Shown: positions 8,693-19,637, counted from the first letter of the stretch. The stretch: 64,000 nt of DNA from Pseudomonadales bacterium (GCA_028285415.1 JANQPF010000002.1:1-64000), one strand, 5' to 3'. Notes: generated by a model from the letters alone, not told the origin. Program-made: numbers and translations.

Positions 8693-9229
8693 GTGCGCCG
8701 TTTACTCCCGCTTCTCGTTCTGCTTGCCGGCTGCGGCGGTGTGCCGCTCGACGAGACGAATCCCGCGAACGTCAATCTGACCGGTACGTGGGTGGTCAAC
8801 TTCAACGCATCCGACGTGGTGCCGGATCTCAGAAATGCGCGCCCGGAACGTCCACGGCGGAGCAACAACGGGCCCAACGTCCGGCGAGAGGCTCTGCGCA
8901 TCGCCACCGGATCTGGGCTTGCCTTTGTTGCCCACGACTTCCAGGTGCTGCGCGCCGACCGGCTCGAGATAGAGCAGAACCGCGACTCCATGGGCGTGCA
9001 GTACACACCGGGACAGTATCGTGACGTGTCCTGGGGTGAGCGTCAGCGCGGTTTGTGGGAAGTGCGCGCGGGCTGGCAGGAGCAGGAGCTGGTGGTGATC
9101 TCCGAAGCCAAAGATCTGAAGGTGATCGAACGCATGCAGCTCCTCAGTCGCGAGCGTCTGCGCGTGGCCATCTACATTATGGCGGACGGCGAGGAGCGCG
9201 AGTACACCCGGATGTTCGATCGCCGCTGA
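8693..9229 (+). CDS. Putative lipoprotein of unknown function
   Basis: A 178-residue protein with a short lipoprotein signal, RRLLPLLVLLAGC, so the mature protein starts at a lipidated Cys near residue 15 and faces the periplasm. The mature part starts with a strand motif NLTGTWVVNF, reminiscent of lipocalin-like or META-type beta domains, then an Arg/Asn-rich linker, then mostly beta strands. I do not recognise the family. The GTG at 8693 lies one base after the thioesterase stop and gives the cleanest signal peptide; earlier in-frame starts would place about 24 residues of unrelated sequence before it. Confidence 0.7.
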   Translation: MRRLLPLLVLLAGCGGVPLDETNPANVNLTGTWVVNFNASDVVPDLRNARPERPRRSNNGPNVRREALRIATGSGLAFVAHDFQVLRADRLEIEQNRDSMGVQYTPGQYRDVSWGERQRGLWEVRAGWQEQELVVISEAKDLKVIERMQLLSRERLRVAIYIMADGEEREYTRMFDRR

Positions 9230-9310
9230 CGCGATTCCCGCCTCATCTGCCGATTGCGAACGCCCGGCGGCGGTGTTTTGATAAACGCAGCCGTTTAGGG
9301 GAGAAGGGCC

Positions 9311-10387
9311 ATGAGCGAATCGTACAATCCGGATTTTGATCCGACGGGCATCGAAGGGGGCGTGGACACCAACCAGCTACCCTGGATCCCACTGCCACAA
9401 ATTCCCGGGGTCTCCATCAAGCCGCTGCGCGCGAGCGCCGAGTCGGGCATGTTCTCGGTTATCGTGCGGTTGACCGCGGGGACGGAGCTCTCTGGTCTCG
9501 TGCACCTCGGCGCCATGGATCTTTTCATGCTGTCGGGGCGGATCCGGTATCCCGAGGCGCCCCTCGACGCCACCATCGAGCCGGGTATCTGGGGCTACCT
9601 GCCCGCCAACACGCGGGTGCCGCGCATGACGGCGCTCGAGGACAGCGAGTATCTCGCCAACTTCTACGGCCCCGTGGCGTTTCTGGATGGCGCGGCGATA
9701 CGCAGCCTCCTGACCGCCATGGACGTGGCCGCGCTCGCCCGGGCCCACCAGATCAGCCTCATTCCCAACACGCTCGCCGAATGCATGCAGCCGCGCGCGG
9801 CGGGCGAGATGGGTGAAGGTCAGCCTCTGGAGATGGCAAAAACCGACTCGAAGTCGCTGGTACAGGCGGACAACGTTGTGCCCCTGGAATCACACCTGCC
9901 GCACTTTGTCGATACCCGGGCGGTGCCGTGGATCGAAAACCCTGACCTCCCGGACATTGCGCTCAAAGTCCTGCGGGTCAGCGAAGAGACCGGCACCACC
10001 TCGCTCATCGTGCGTCACAACGGCGTTGCCGGGCCACACTATCATCTGGGCGCCGCGGACTTTCTGGTCCTGAGCGGCCGGATCGGCTACCGCGCAGGCC
10101 CCCCCGAAGGCTACGGTCCCGGCGTGTGGTTCTACGAGCCGGCCGGCGCCCGCCACGAGGCGACCCAGCGTGTGGGTGATGACGAGGATCTGATTTATAC
10201 GGCCAACGTTTATGGTCCCGTCCAGTTCGACGAAGGCCGCGGCACGCCAATTGTCGCCGTGCAGTCCTGGATGCAGTACAAAGAGCTTGCGGACGCCGTG
10301 GGCGTCACGCTCGTTGCGAATACGTTCGAAGGAGACAGCTCGCTCCTCGGCTGGGCGCCGCTCGGCTCGGATCCCATCACCGTCTGA
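9311..10387 (+). CDS. Bicupin protein (ChrR / 2,4'-dihydroxyacetophenone dioxygenase-like cupins)
   Basis: A 358-residue cytoplasmic protein made of two related cupin barrels, about residues 20-160 and 195-345. Each begins with the sequence LPWIPLP or VPWIENP and contains a matching core LGAMDLFMLSGRIRY or LGAADFLVLSGRIGY. Only the second keeps the metal-binding HYH (GPHYHLGAADF); the first has SGLVHLGAMDL. The protein therefore looks like an internal duplication with one metal site and one degenerate copy. Members of this cupin group include dioxygenases and zinc-binding anti-sigma domains. A GGGGAGAAGG ribosome site precedes the ATG. Enzyme activity is not established. Confidence 0.8.
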   Translation: MSESYNPDFDPTGIEGGVDTNQLPWIPLPQIPGVSIKPLRASAESGMFSVIVRLTAGTELSGLVHLGAMDLFMLSGRIRYPEAPLDATIEPGIWGYLPANTRVPRMTALEDSEYLANFYGPVAFLDGAAIRSLLTAMDVAALARAHQISLIPNTLAECMQPRAAGEMGEGQPLEMAKTDSKSLVQADNVVPLESHLPHFVDTRAVPWIENPDLPDIALKVLRVSEETGTTSLIVRHNGVAGPHYHLGAADFLVLSGRIGYRAGPPEGYGPGVWFYEPAGARHEATQRVGDDEDLIYTANVYGPVQFDEGRGTPIVAVQSWMQYKELADAVGVTLVANTFEGDSSLLGWAPLGSDPITV

Positions 10388-10416
10388 CGCCGCTTTCCTG
10401 CGTGTCAGACATGCCG

Positions 10417-10445
10417 TTGAGCTTGCCGCGGAGCGGATCTATATT
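10417..10445 (+). promoter_or_regulatory. Sigma-70-like promoter placed for a leaderless transcript
   Basis: TTGAGC at 10417-10422 and TATATT at 10440-10445 are separated by 17 bases. The ATG of the next gene begins at 10452, six bases after the -10 element, so transcription would be expected to start at or next to the start codon. Confidence 0.55.
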
Positions 10446-10451
10446 GGGAAT

Positions 10452-11584
10452 ATGCGCCGGATTGTTGTAGTTGTCATCGCGTTTGCTTTGAGCACCGGCT
10501 GCGCCACGAGCGGCAGCAGGGTGCCCTTTGACTACGATCCAGCCCTCCTCGACGGTACCGCGGTCTTCGGCCACCCGGTGGCCGCCGCACCCGTGGAAGA
10601 TCTGCTCTGGGTCAGCCCTGAAATGTCCGCGTTTGTGCTCGAGAGCACCGAAGGCCGTGAGCTCGCCTACTCACGCTTCCGCCGCCTGATGCAGGGCATG
10701 GTCGAAGACGGTTTTTTCATCGACCAGTATGACCGAACGGCAACCTTTGCCGCGGCGGAAACGTTCAAGGCGCACAAAGGCAACTGCCTCTCTTATACCA
10801 ACATGTTCATTGCGCTTGCCCGCGAGGCGGATCTCAACGCCCGGTTCCAGCTCGTTCGCGGCCGCCCCACCTGGGACGTCGAGGCCGGGTTCCTCGTCCG
10901 TAACAATCACGTCAACGTGGTGGTCGAGAACGTGCAGCTGCCGGGCTACGACCACACCGACGTCACCGTCGATTTCAACAACGTGGTGATCGACCCGGAT
11001 ACGCCGCGTCACGCCATCAGCGACGAGTACGCGGCCTCGCTCTACTATGGCAACAAAGCCATCGAGCGGCTGCACTTGAAGGACTACGAAGGGATGTTTG
11101 CGCAGCTGAAGCGCGCCATCCTCACGTACGAACAGAACGGCGACCTCTGGAACAACATGGGTGCGCTCTTCTCGATCCTCGGCGCGCACGACAAGTCGGA
11201 GGCTGCCTATCGGGTGGCCATGGCCGTCGACCCGCGGGACAAGACCGCCGTCTCAGGCCTGGCCAAGGCGCTGCAGACCCAGGGACGGCTCGCCGAGGCG
11301 GAAGAGTACGCAGCGCTTGCGCGGAAGTATCAGAACAACAACCCGTATTATCACTACGCCATCGCTGAGGCGGCGTTCAACAGCGACGCGCCGGAGACGG
11401 CGCTGGCGTCCATCAACCAGGCCATCGAGCTCAAGCGCAACAACGCGCGGTTCTATGCGCTACGCGCGGAGCTTGCCAAAACGCTCGGCGACGAAGCGCT
11501 CATGGAGCAGAGCCTGAAGCTGCACAAGAAGTACACACGGGGTAAACGCTCCGGCGGGTTTGCGCCGAGCACCAGTCGGGCGAA

Positions 11585-11588
<4 letters not shown>
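10452..11588 (+). CDS. Lipoprotein with transglutaminase-like and TPR domains
   Basis: A 378-residue lipoprotein (signal ending LSTGC). The first domain, about residues 45-200, is transglutaminase-like: FKAHKGNCLSYTNMFIALAR contains the Cys (KGNC) and NNHVNVVVE the His expected of the catalytic pair, with a plausible Asp in VTVDFNN. The second half, about residues 205-360, consists of tetratricopeptide repeats (NMGALFSILGAHDKSEAAYRVAMAVDP and similar). Such proteins act at the cell envelope, probably as a protease or peptide-crosslink hydrolase with a scaffold, but the substrate is unknown. The ATG at 10452 is selected for its signal peptide; there is an appropriately placed promoter immediately before it. 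The stop overlaps that of the convergent kinase gene (CTAG). Confidence 0.8.
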
Positions 11589-13696
<2,108 letters not shown>

Positions 13697-13835
13697 TCAA
13701 TCGTTTTAATCGAATTACAGACTTCAGTGTAGGTGGCGAAGGTTTACCCTGCCGGGAATTTTTGCGGAATTACTTCAAAGATTTGAACGCCCGCAAACGC
13801 CAGTGCGATCGGGCTTTCAGGCGGTCGCCCGCCAC

Positions 13836-14723
13836 TCAGGCGGAAAAGCTGTCAACCAGGTGGTCAATGAGCGCCCGCACCCGCGCCACCAGGTGCCGGG
13901 TACCGGGATAAACCGCATGCAGCGGCAGCGCGGTGGCCTCGAAGTCTTCGAAGAGGAGTCTGAGCTGCCCCGTATCCACAAACGGCTGGGCGACGTAGAG
14001 CGGCGTCATGCCGACGCCCAGCCCGCCCGCCGCCATGTGCGCCACCGCGCGGGGTGAATTGGCGCGAAAGGAGCCATTCACCCGCACCGTGAACGGCCCG
14101 TTCTCGTCTTGAAAGCGCCACAGCGCAGGTTCCGCTGACGTCTGCTGGCGCAGACAATTGTGAGTGGCCAGCGCCGACGGATGGCGAGGCTCGCCGTGCT
14201 CCGCCAGATACGACGGTGCCGCGTGGATCACCAGGCGCATGTCGAGGAGCTTTCGCGCCATGAAATTCGAGTCCTCCAGCGCGCCGAAGCGGAGCGCCAG
14301 ATCAAACCCTTCCTCCACGATGTTCATACGGTGATCCGCCAGATGCAGATCAATCTCCACCTTCGGATGCGCCGCCTGGAACGTAGCAAGCGCCTGATCG
14401 ATGAGCTGCGCGCTGCCAAACGCGGTGGGTGCGGTCATGCGGATCAGCCCCGCAAGCTCGGACTGGCGCGCCTGCACCACGCTTTCCACCTCGTCGAACT
14501 GATCGAGAAGCGGCACGCAGCGTTCGTAGTAGGCCTGGCCGGTATCGGTGAGGGTGACCTTCCGCGTAGTGCGGTGCAGGAGCTGCACGCCCAGCCGCTC
14601 TTCGAGCGCGCGCACGTGATTGCTCGCCACCTTGGTGGACAGGCCCAGCTCCCGAGCCCCCGCGGTAAACGAGTGCTGGCGGGCAACCGCGGCAAAGGCG
14701 CGCATGGCGGCGAGGGTATCCAT
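13836..14723 (-). CDS. LysR-family transcriptional regulator
   Basis: A 295-residue LysR-type regulator. The N-terminal winged helix (AMRAFAAVARQHSFTAGARELGLSTKVASNHVRALEERLG, described by position: residues 6-45) is followed by the usual linker helix and a periplasmic-binding-like effector domain from about residue 90. It is divergent from the glutathione S-transferase gene, the usual arrangement for a LysR regulator and its target; the 122-base gap is AT-rich and presumably contains the operator. The ATG at 14723 is chosen because LysR proteins typically start a few residues before the first helix; the longer in-frame start at 14828 would add 35 residues of unrelated sequence. The effector is unknown. 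Confidence 0.9.
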   Translation of the reverse strand: MDTLAAMRAFAAVARQHSFTAGARELGLSTKVASNHVRALEERLGVQLLHRTTRKVTLTDTGQAYYERCVPLLDQFDEVESVVQARQSELAGLIRMTAPTAFGSAQLIDQALATFQAAHPKVEIDLHLADHRMNIVEEGFDLALRFGALEDSNFMARKLLDMRLVIHAAPSYLAEHGEPRHPSALATHNCLRQQTSAEPALWRFQDENGPFTVRVNGSFRANSPRAVAHMAAGGLGVGMTPLYVAQPFVDTGQLRLLFEDFEATALPLHAVYPGTRHLVARVRALIDHLVDSFSA

Positions 14724-14845
14724 CGCTCGATTATGAACAAAATGGACATAGATATTCCAGAAATTGGCTAATTGTTTCCTATTTGAGCTGTATTTAAGTT
14801 GCGCCTCATCCCTGCGGGGCGCACACAACAGCCAAAGGAACGAAC

Positions 14846-15466
14846 ATGACCAACGCCATTCGCATTCACGGATTCCCCCTCTCGGGCCACGCCCATCGGG
14901 TGAAGCTCTTCGCGAGCCTTGCCGGCATCGCCTACGAAGGGGTGCTCGTGGATCTCGCCACCGGCGAGCACAAAGAGCCGGCCTTCCTGTCCCTGAACCC
15001 TGCCGGCCAGGTGCCGGTCATTGAAGACGGTGACGTGGTAGTGACCGACTCCAACGCAATCCTCGTCTACCTCGCCCGCAAGTACGCCCCGGACTACCTG
15101 CCGACGGACCCGGTGGCAGAAGCCGAGGTGCAGCAGTTTCTGACGCTCGCCGCCGGTGACATCGCCTTCGGTCCGGCAGCCGCGCGGCTCATCAACGTCT
15201 TTAACGCCGATCTCGACCGGGACTTTACCCACGCCATTGCCGCCCGGGTCTTTGGCAGGCTCGAAGCGCACCTCGAAGGCCGCGACTGGCTGGTTGCCGG
15301 CCGGCCGACCATCGCGGACGTCGCGATCTACAGCTACACCGCTCACGCGCCGGAAGGCGGCGTGTCCCTGGAGCCCTACCCGAACCTGCGCCGCTGGCTC
15401 TTCAACGTCGAGTCACTGGACGGCTTCGTGCCAATGACCGGCACGAAGGTTGGCCTTGCCGCCTGA
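14846..15466 (+). CDS. Glutathione S-transferase
   Basis: A 206-residue GST. The N-terminal thioredoxin-fold domain has the catalytic-region motif FPLSGHAHRVKLFASLAG, in which Ser (residue 13) may be the activating residue, then NPAGQVPVIEDGD with the cis-Pro, and the GSH-contacting DSNAILVYLA. The helical C-terminal domain ends with WLVAGRPTIADVAIYSY, the N-capping box. It would conjugate or reduce electrophiles with glutathione. An AAAGGAACG ribosome site precedes the ATG. It is nine bases upstream of a flavin/iron-sulfur reductase gene and divergent from LysR, so all three are likely one regulon for xenobiotic or oxidative stress; that is inference from layout. Confidence 0.9.
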   Translation: MTNAIRIHGFPLSGHAHRVKLFASLAGIAYEGVLVDLATGEHKEPAFLSLNPAGQVPVIEDGDVVVTDSNAILVYLARKYAPDYLPTDPVAEAEVQQFLTLAAGDIAFGPAAARLINVFNADLDRDFTHAIAARVFGRLEAHLEGRDWLVAGRPTIADVAIYSYTAHAPEGGVSLEPYPNLRRWLFNVESLDGFVPMTGTKVGLAA

Positions 15467-15475
15467 GGAAACGCC

Positions 15476-17503
15476 ATGAACCTCTACGTACCGACCACCA
15501 ACGACACGTCGCCGTTCCACGCGGGTGAGCAGGCATTGCAAACCCGCGCGGGCAAGCGCGAGCAGATGGAGCATTTCGGCCGCCGGGTCATCCGCGATTA
15601 CATGCCGGATCAGCACCGCGAGTTCTATGCGCAGCTGCCGTTCCTGGTGGTTGGTGCGGTTGACGACAACGGCGACCCGTGGGCGACGTTGTTGACGGGC
15701 AAACCTGGATTTGTGAGCTCACCGGACGCCCGCACGCTCGAGATGAATGCAGATGAGCGTGCGGGTGATGCCGCGGCCGGCGCGCTGCGCGCCGGTCGCC
15801 CGGTGGGCCTCCTCGGCATTGAGCTCCCCACCCGGCGGCGCAACCGCATGAACGGCCGCGTTGCGGCCGACGGCGAACGGTTGACCGTGCGCGTCGACCA
15901 GGCGTTCGGCAACTGTCCGCAGTACATCCAGAGCCGTGAGATTGTCGACGTCGCGGATCGGGTGGCGACCGTGGAGCCCTTCACGGGATTCCCGGCAGAG
16001 GCCAAAGCGTTCGTAGCCCACGCGGACACCTTCTTCGTCTCGAGCTACATACCGGCAGACGAGAGCCCGGATATCGAAGGTGTGGACGTCTCCCACCGCG
16101 GTGGCCAGCCGGGTTTTGTGAAGGTGGAGGGCAACACCCTGACGGTGCCCGACTTCACGGGTAACAATCACTTCAACACACTCGGAAACTTCCTGCTGAA
16201 CCCGAAAGCGGGGCTCGTCTTCCCCGACTTCGAAACCGGTGATCTCTGGCAGTTGACCGGCACGGTCACGCTCCTCGATGAAGACGACCCGGCAGTCCGC
16301 GCGTTTCGCGGCGCCGAGCGAGCCTGGCGCGTGACGGTCACGAAGGGCGCTCGGCTCGCCGGCGCCTTGCCGTTCCGTTTCGGGGAGGCGGAACCTTCCC
16401 CGAACAATGCCCTGACGGACAGCTGGGCCGCCGCGGACGCGCGCCTCGAAGCAGAAGCCCGTCGCGACGCCTGGCGCGCGCATCGCGTGGTGAAGATCGA
16501 AGACGAGAGCATCAACGTGCGGTCGTTTTACCTTGCGCCCGTTGACGGTGGTGCCGCGCTCGAATACCAGGCGGGTCAGCACCTGCCGATCCGCGTGACG
16601 CGTGACGAACGTGCGCTCATCCGCACCTATACCCTGTCGTCTGCGCCGGCGGACGCGCTCTATCGCATCTCGGTGAAGCGGGAAGACGCCGGCGAAGTTT
16701 CGAGGTACCTGCATGACCACGTCACCGTGGGGGACGTGGTCGAGGCCAGAGGACCCCAGGGCGCGTTCCATATTGATGCGGCAGCTAAGCGTCCCGTGCT
16801 CTTGATCGGCGGCGGTGTGGGCGTCACCCCCATGGTCTCCATGACCCGGCACATTGCCCACGAAGCGGTGCGCACACGGCGGTGGCGGCCCACCACCATC
16901 TTCCATGCGGCGCGCACCCTTGAAGAGCAGGCGTTTGCCCATACCTTAAAAGGAATCGCCCGCGCGAGCGGCGGTGCGGTGCGCTACGTCTCGCTCCTGT
17001 CCTCGGCTGATCCCGCGGAGGCGGACGTCATCGGTCGCCTGGACGCGGACGTGCTGCGCGCAGCGCTTGCGCTCGATGACTACGAGGCTTACCTCTGCGG
17101 TCCTCCGGGATTCATGCAGGCAGCGTACGACGCGCTCCGCAGTCTCGGGGTGGCGGACGAGCGGATCCATGCGGAAAGTTTCGGGCCGTCCGCGCTCGTG
17201 CGCGACGTGGAGAGTGCGATAGCGCCGAGCGAACCCGAAATTGATGCCGCCGTCATTGCCTTCACGAAGTCCGGCTTCGAACAGCCCTGGCACAAAGGCG
17301 ACGGCACGCTCCTCGAAGTGGCTGAAGCCCACGGCCTTCAGCCTGAGTTCAGCTGCCGCGGTGGATCCTGCGGGACCTGTGCCACCCGGCTGGAGCACGG
17401 TGAGGTGACAAACCGCCATCCGGTCAGCGCGGCGCACGACGACAACAAGATATTAATTTGCAGCGCGGTGCCCGCCACCGCGCGCGTGGAGATAGACCTA
17501 TGA
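15476..17503 (+). CDS. Three-part fusion: PNPOx-like FMN domain, ferredoxin-NADP reductase, 2Fe-2S ferredoxin
   Basis: A 675-residue cytoplasmic flavo-iron-sulfur protein. Residues about 40-300 form a pyridoxamine-phosphate-oxidase-like split barrel (FMN domain). Residues about 335-575 form a ferredoxin reductase module with the FAD motif RTYTLSSA at 383-390, the NAD(P) motif LLIGGGVGVTPMVSM at 442-456 and the C-terminal YLCGPPGFM. Residues about 590-675 are a plant-type 2Fe-2S ferredoxin with Cys627, Cys632, Cys635 and Cys662 (CRGGSCGTC plus ICSA). An internal electron path NAD(P)H-FAD-2Fe2S to a substrate at the N-terminal domain is likely. The gene is nine bases after the GST gene and its stop overlaps the next small gene (ATGA). 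Confidence 0.88.
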   Translation: MNLYVPTTNDTSPFHAGEQALQTRAGKREQMEHFGRRVIRDYMPDQHREFYAQLPFLVVGAVDDNGDPWATLLTGKPGFVSSPDARTLEMNADERAGDAAAGALRAGRPVGLLGIELPTRRRNRMNGRVAADGERLTVRVDQAFGNCPQYIQSREIVDVADRVATVEPFTGFPAEAKAFVAHADTFFVSSYIPADESPDIEGVDVSHRGGQPGFVKVEGNTLTVPDFTGNNHFNTLGNFLLNPKAGLVFPDFETGDLWQLTGTVTLLDEDDPAVRAFRGAERAWRVTVTKGARLAGALPFRFGEAEPSPNNALTDSWAAADARLEAEARRDAWRAHRVVKIEDESINVRSFYLAPVDGGAALEYQAGQHLPIRVTRDERALIRTYTLSSAPADALYRISVKREDAGEVSRYLHDHVTVGDVVEARGPQGAFHIDAAAKRPVLLIGGGVGVTPMVSMTRHIAHEAVRTRRWRPTTIFHAARTLEEQAFAHTLKGIARASGGAVRYVSLLSSADPAEADVIGRLDADVLRAALALDDYEAYLCGPPGFMQAAYDALRSLGVADERIHAESFGPSALVRDVESAIAPSEPEIDAAVIAFTKSGFEQPWHKGDGTLLEVAEAHGLQPEFSCRGGSCGTCATRLEHGEVTNRHPVSAAHDDNKILICSAVPATARVEIDL

Positions 17504-17646
17504 AACAGACCTTGAGGAACCCGGCGATGACAGCACTGACAAACTGGTTCAAGCAGCTCTTTGACCGACGCCTGTGGCAGGCGCACTGCAACTACGAGGA
17601 CGACTACTACGGCGATCGGTTCTGCAAGTGTGAGGAGCAGCGCTGA
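17500..17646 (+). CDS. Small hypothetical protein coupled to the reductase gene
   Basis: A 48-residue reading frame whose ATG overlaps the reductase stop (ATGA), which argues that it is translated. It contains an amphipathic segment LTNWFKQLFDRR and a C-terminal Cys-containing tail (AHCNYEDDYYGDRFCKCEEQR without its first residues), with three Cys and many acidic residues that could bind a metal. I do not recognise it. An internal ATG at 17527 could give a 39-residue form. The function is unknown; a small accessory to the reductase is a guess based on coupling. Confidence 0.55.
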   Translation: MKQTLRNPAMTALTNWFKQLFDRRLWQAHCNYEDDYYGDRFCKCEEQR

Positions 17647-17651
17647 ACGTT

Positions 17652-17726
17652 TCGGGGATGGTGTAATTGGCAACACGACAGACTCTGACTCTGTAATTCC
17701 CGGTTCGAGTCCGGGTCCCCGAGCCA
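17652..17726 (+). tRNA. tRNA-Gln (anticodon CTG)
   Basis: A full cloverleaf can be drawn: acceptor stem TCGGGGA (17652-17658) with TCCCCGA (17716-17722), discriminator G, encoded CCA at 17724-17726; D-stem GTGT/ACAC; anticodon stem ACAGA/TCTGT with loop CTCTGAC, giving anticodon CTG at 17685-17687; T-stem CCGG/CCGG with TTCGAGT. It decodes CAG. No attachment-site repeat of this tRNA is seen in the window. Confidence 0.93.
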
Positions 17727-17812
17727 CTTCGCCGCCGGCTCGTCCATCAGACACATGGCCCGCCCCTGCCTGACCCGCTACACTGTGCGGCACTCATGGC
17801 TGGGACAGCGCA

Positions 17813-18937
17813 ATGAAACATCTCGGTTTGGCGGCCTTCCTTCTGACTTTTGCCCACGCGGCGACCGCGGCAACCATCCTCTACGACGGTGATACCGCCA
17901 CCGTTGAGGAGACGCTGAGCGACCCAACGGATCTCTGGGTGGCGGCGAGTGAGCTGCCCCGCGTCAACGACTTCGAGCTCAAACCCGAAGGGGCCTGCCT
18001 CGACGACATCTGCGTGCCGATCCGCCAGGAGGAAGACAGCGATATCTTCGTCACGCGGCGCGACACCGGCTGGGTGAACGTCACCGAGCTTGCCCGTCGC
18101 ATTCAGCAGCCGATCGTGGCGGACCACGACTCGCAGACCTTCAGCCTCGGCGCCATACCCGTGCAGCGCCAGAGCTTCGTGCGCGACGGCGTGGCACCGG
18201 ACTTCACCCTGCAGGACTGGCAGGGCAACACCGTCAGCTTGAGCGACTTCAAGGGCAAGAAGATCATGCTCTTGTCCTGGGCCAGCTGGTGAGGATGCCG
18301 CTTTGACCTGTCAGGTTGGCAGGCAGTTTACGAAGATCTCGAAGCCCAGAATTTTGTCATCATCGCGGTAGCCCAGGACACTCAGGGTGTCGAAGCCGCC
18401 GCGCCCTGGTACGAACGCGCGCAGGCGCAGTACGTTGGCCTCGTCGATCCCATGCACCGGGTCAGCGCGCTGTACAACCTCGTGAACGTGCCGAGCGCGG
18501 TCTGGATCGACGAGCAGGGCCGCGTGCGCCGCATCGACGAAGGCACCTACGCCACCATTCACAAGATGGGCGAGTTCGAATTCGGCCGTGAAGACTACGC
18601 GCCCATGGTTGCGGACTGGGTGGCACAGGGTGAGGCGAGCGAGTACCTGAAGCCGGCCGGATCGCTCGAGATTGCGCAGAAGTCCGCCGACGAGGGCAGG
18701 GCGGAGGCCGCGTTTGTGCTTGCGAGCCACTTCAAGACCCAGGGTGACGAGGCCCGTGCCGAGCGGTACTGGGCGATGGCCCAGAAGCTCAACAAAGACA
18801 GCTGGAACTACCATCGCCAGGACTGGGCCTACACGCCGGAAGAGGCGGGCGCCAACTGGCAGAAGAAGGTGGAGACGCTGGAGAAGCCTTACTACAAGCC
18901 GATCGAGGAGATCGACTCCGCTGAGGGTGAGGAGTAG
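17813..18937 (+). CDS. Thioredoxin-fold redoxin, predicted selenoprotein (Sec160 encoded by UGA)
   Basis: One continuous frame of 374 residues interrupted only by TGA at 18290-18292. The signal peptide (residues 1-19, ending ATA) directs it to the periplasm or envelope. Residues about 22-115 form an N-terminal domain with FELKPEGACLDDICVPI (Cys62, Cys67). From about 126 there is an AhpC/TSA-type redoxin domain: VAPDFTLQDWQGNTVSLSDF, then LLSWASW, the TGA, and GCRFDLSGW. The UGA is exactly where thioredoxin-fold proteins have their first catalytic Cys, giving U-G-C. The fold continues normally after it (FVIIAVAQD, VPSAVWIDEQG), followed by a TPR-like C-terminal part. A SECIS-like hairpin lies 14 bases downstream. 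It would be a peroxidase or thiol oxidoreductase. A plain truncation is the alternative. Confidence 0.85.
18307..18323 (+). promoter_or_regulatory. Bacterial SECIS-like hairpin downstream of in-frame UGA
   Basis: CCTGTC (18307-18312) pairs with GGCAGG (18318-18323) in six base pairs including one T-G pair, leaving the apical loop AGGTT. A loop beginning AGGU is the SelB-recognition feature of the Escherichia coli fdhF element. The GGT lies 21-23 bases after the UGA, within the usual spacing for bacterial SECIS elements, and the hairpin is within the coding region as it should be in bacteria. Confidence 0.75.
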
Positions 18938-18942
18938 GGCGC

Positions 18943-19581
18943 TCAGTACACCCGGTCCAGATCGAGCAGCACCGCACCCGTGCGGGAATCGTAGTAGATG
19001 GTGGGCTTCGGCTCGCCCACCTCGACGGTCTGATACTCCAGGGAGATGAACTGGCAGACTTCGCTGTTGACCGCGAAGTTGATCGGAATACCCGCATCGT
19101 CGATCACCGCATCCTGCCCGGCGACAAACTCGACGTCGGTACCGAGCTTTGGCTCGATGTGGTTGATGGAGGTGCCGCGCTCCTTGGTGGGGTCCGCCTC
19201 GTCCACGATCGGCGCGGGATTCATGAGCCCCCGCCACACGTCTTCACAGTCCATATCCCGCCCGGGCCGCGCCTGATCGCGTCGCCCGCTGACGGGAAAG
19301 CCGAACGCGTTGGCGTCGAGTTCACCGAGACCGTATTGCGCGAGGTTAATGGTGCTGTCGTTGATCTGCGAGACCTCCCAGGCCGCGCGGTAGTTGACGA
19401 TGGCGGTCTGCAGCGTCCCGGCCAGCGACGTCATTTTGGCTTCGAACGCCCGGTCGGACGTGTCGAGGAAGCGGGGCAGGAGTGTTGCCGCCAGCACGGC
19501 AATCAGCAAGAGGACCACCACAAGCTCCACCAGCGTGAAGCCGTGCGCTCGCGAAGGCGGTTCTGGTGAGCGAATCTCCAT
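18943..19581 (-). CDS. Type IV pilin-like / pseudopilin protein (MSHA-like)
   Basis: A 212-residue prepilin-like protein. It has the class III signal with cleavage after Gly14 followed by FTLVELVVVLLLIAVLAATLLP, the methylated hydrophobic helix with Glu at mature position 5. The globular part contains two Cys (MDCEDVW and SEVCQFIS) that could form a disulphide, and a C-terminal strand pair ending in DSRTGAVLLDLDRVY. The size and the TSLAGTLQTAIVNYRAAWEV segment resemble MSHA-type minor pilins. No pilus assembly genes are nearby. The gene ends five bases from the convergent selenoprotein gene. Confidence 0.82.
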   Translation of the reverse strand: MEIRSPEPPSRAHGFTLVELVVVLLLIAVLAATLLPRFLDTSDRAFEAKMTSLAGTLQTAIVNYRAAWEVSQINDSTINLAQYGLGELDANAFGFPVSGRRDQARPGRDMDCEDVWRGLMNPAPIVDEADPTKERGTSINHIEPKLGTDVEFVAGQDAVIDDAGIPINFAVNSEVCQFISLEYQTVEVGEPKPTIYYDSRTGAVLLDLDRVY

Positions 19582-19637
19582 CCCTTTAGCCTAGTTCAGG
19601 CTGGCGCGCTCGCCATTGGCAACGATTTAGGGTGGCG

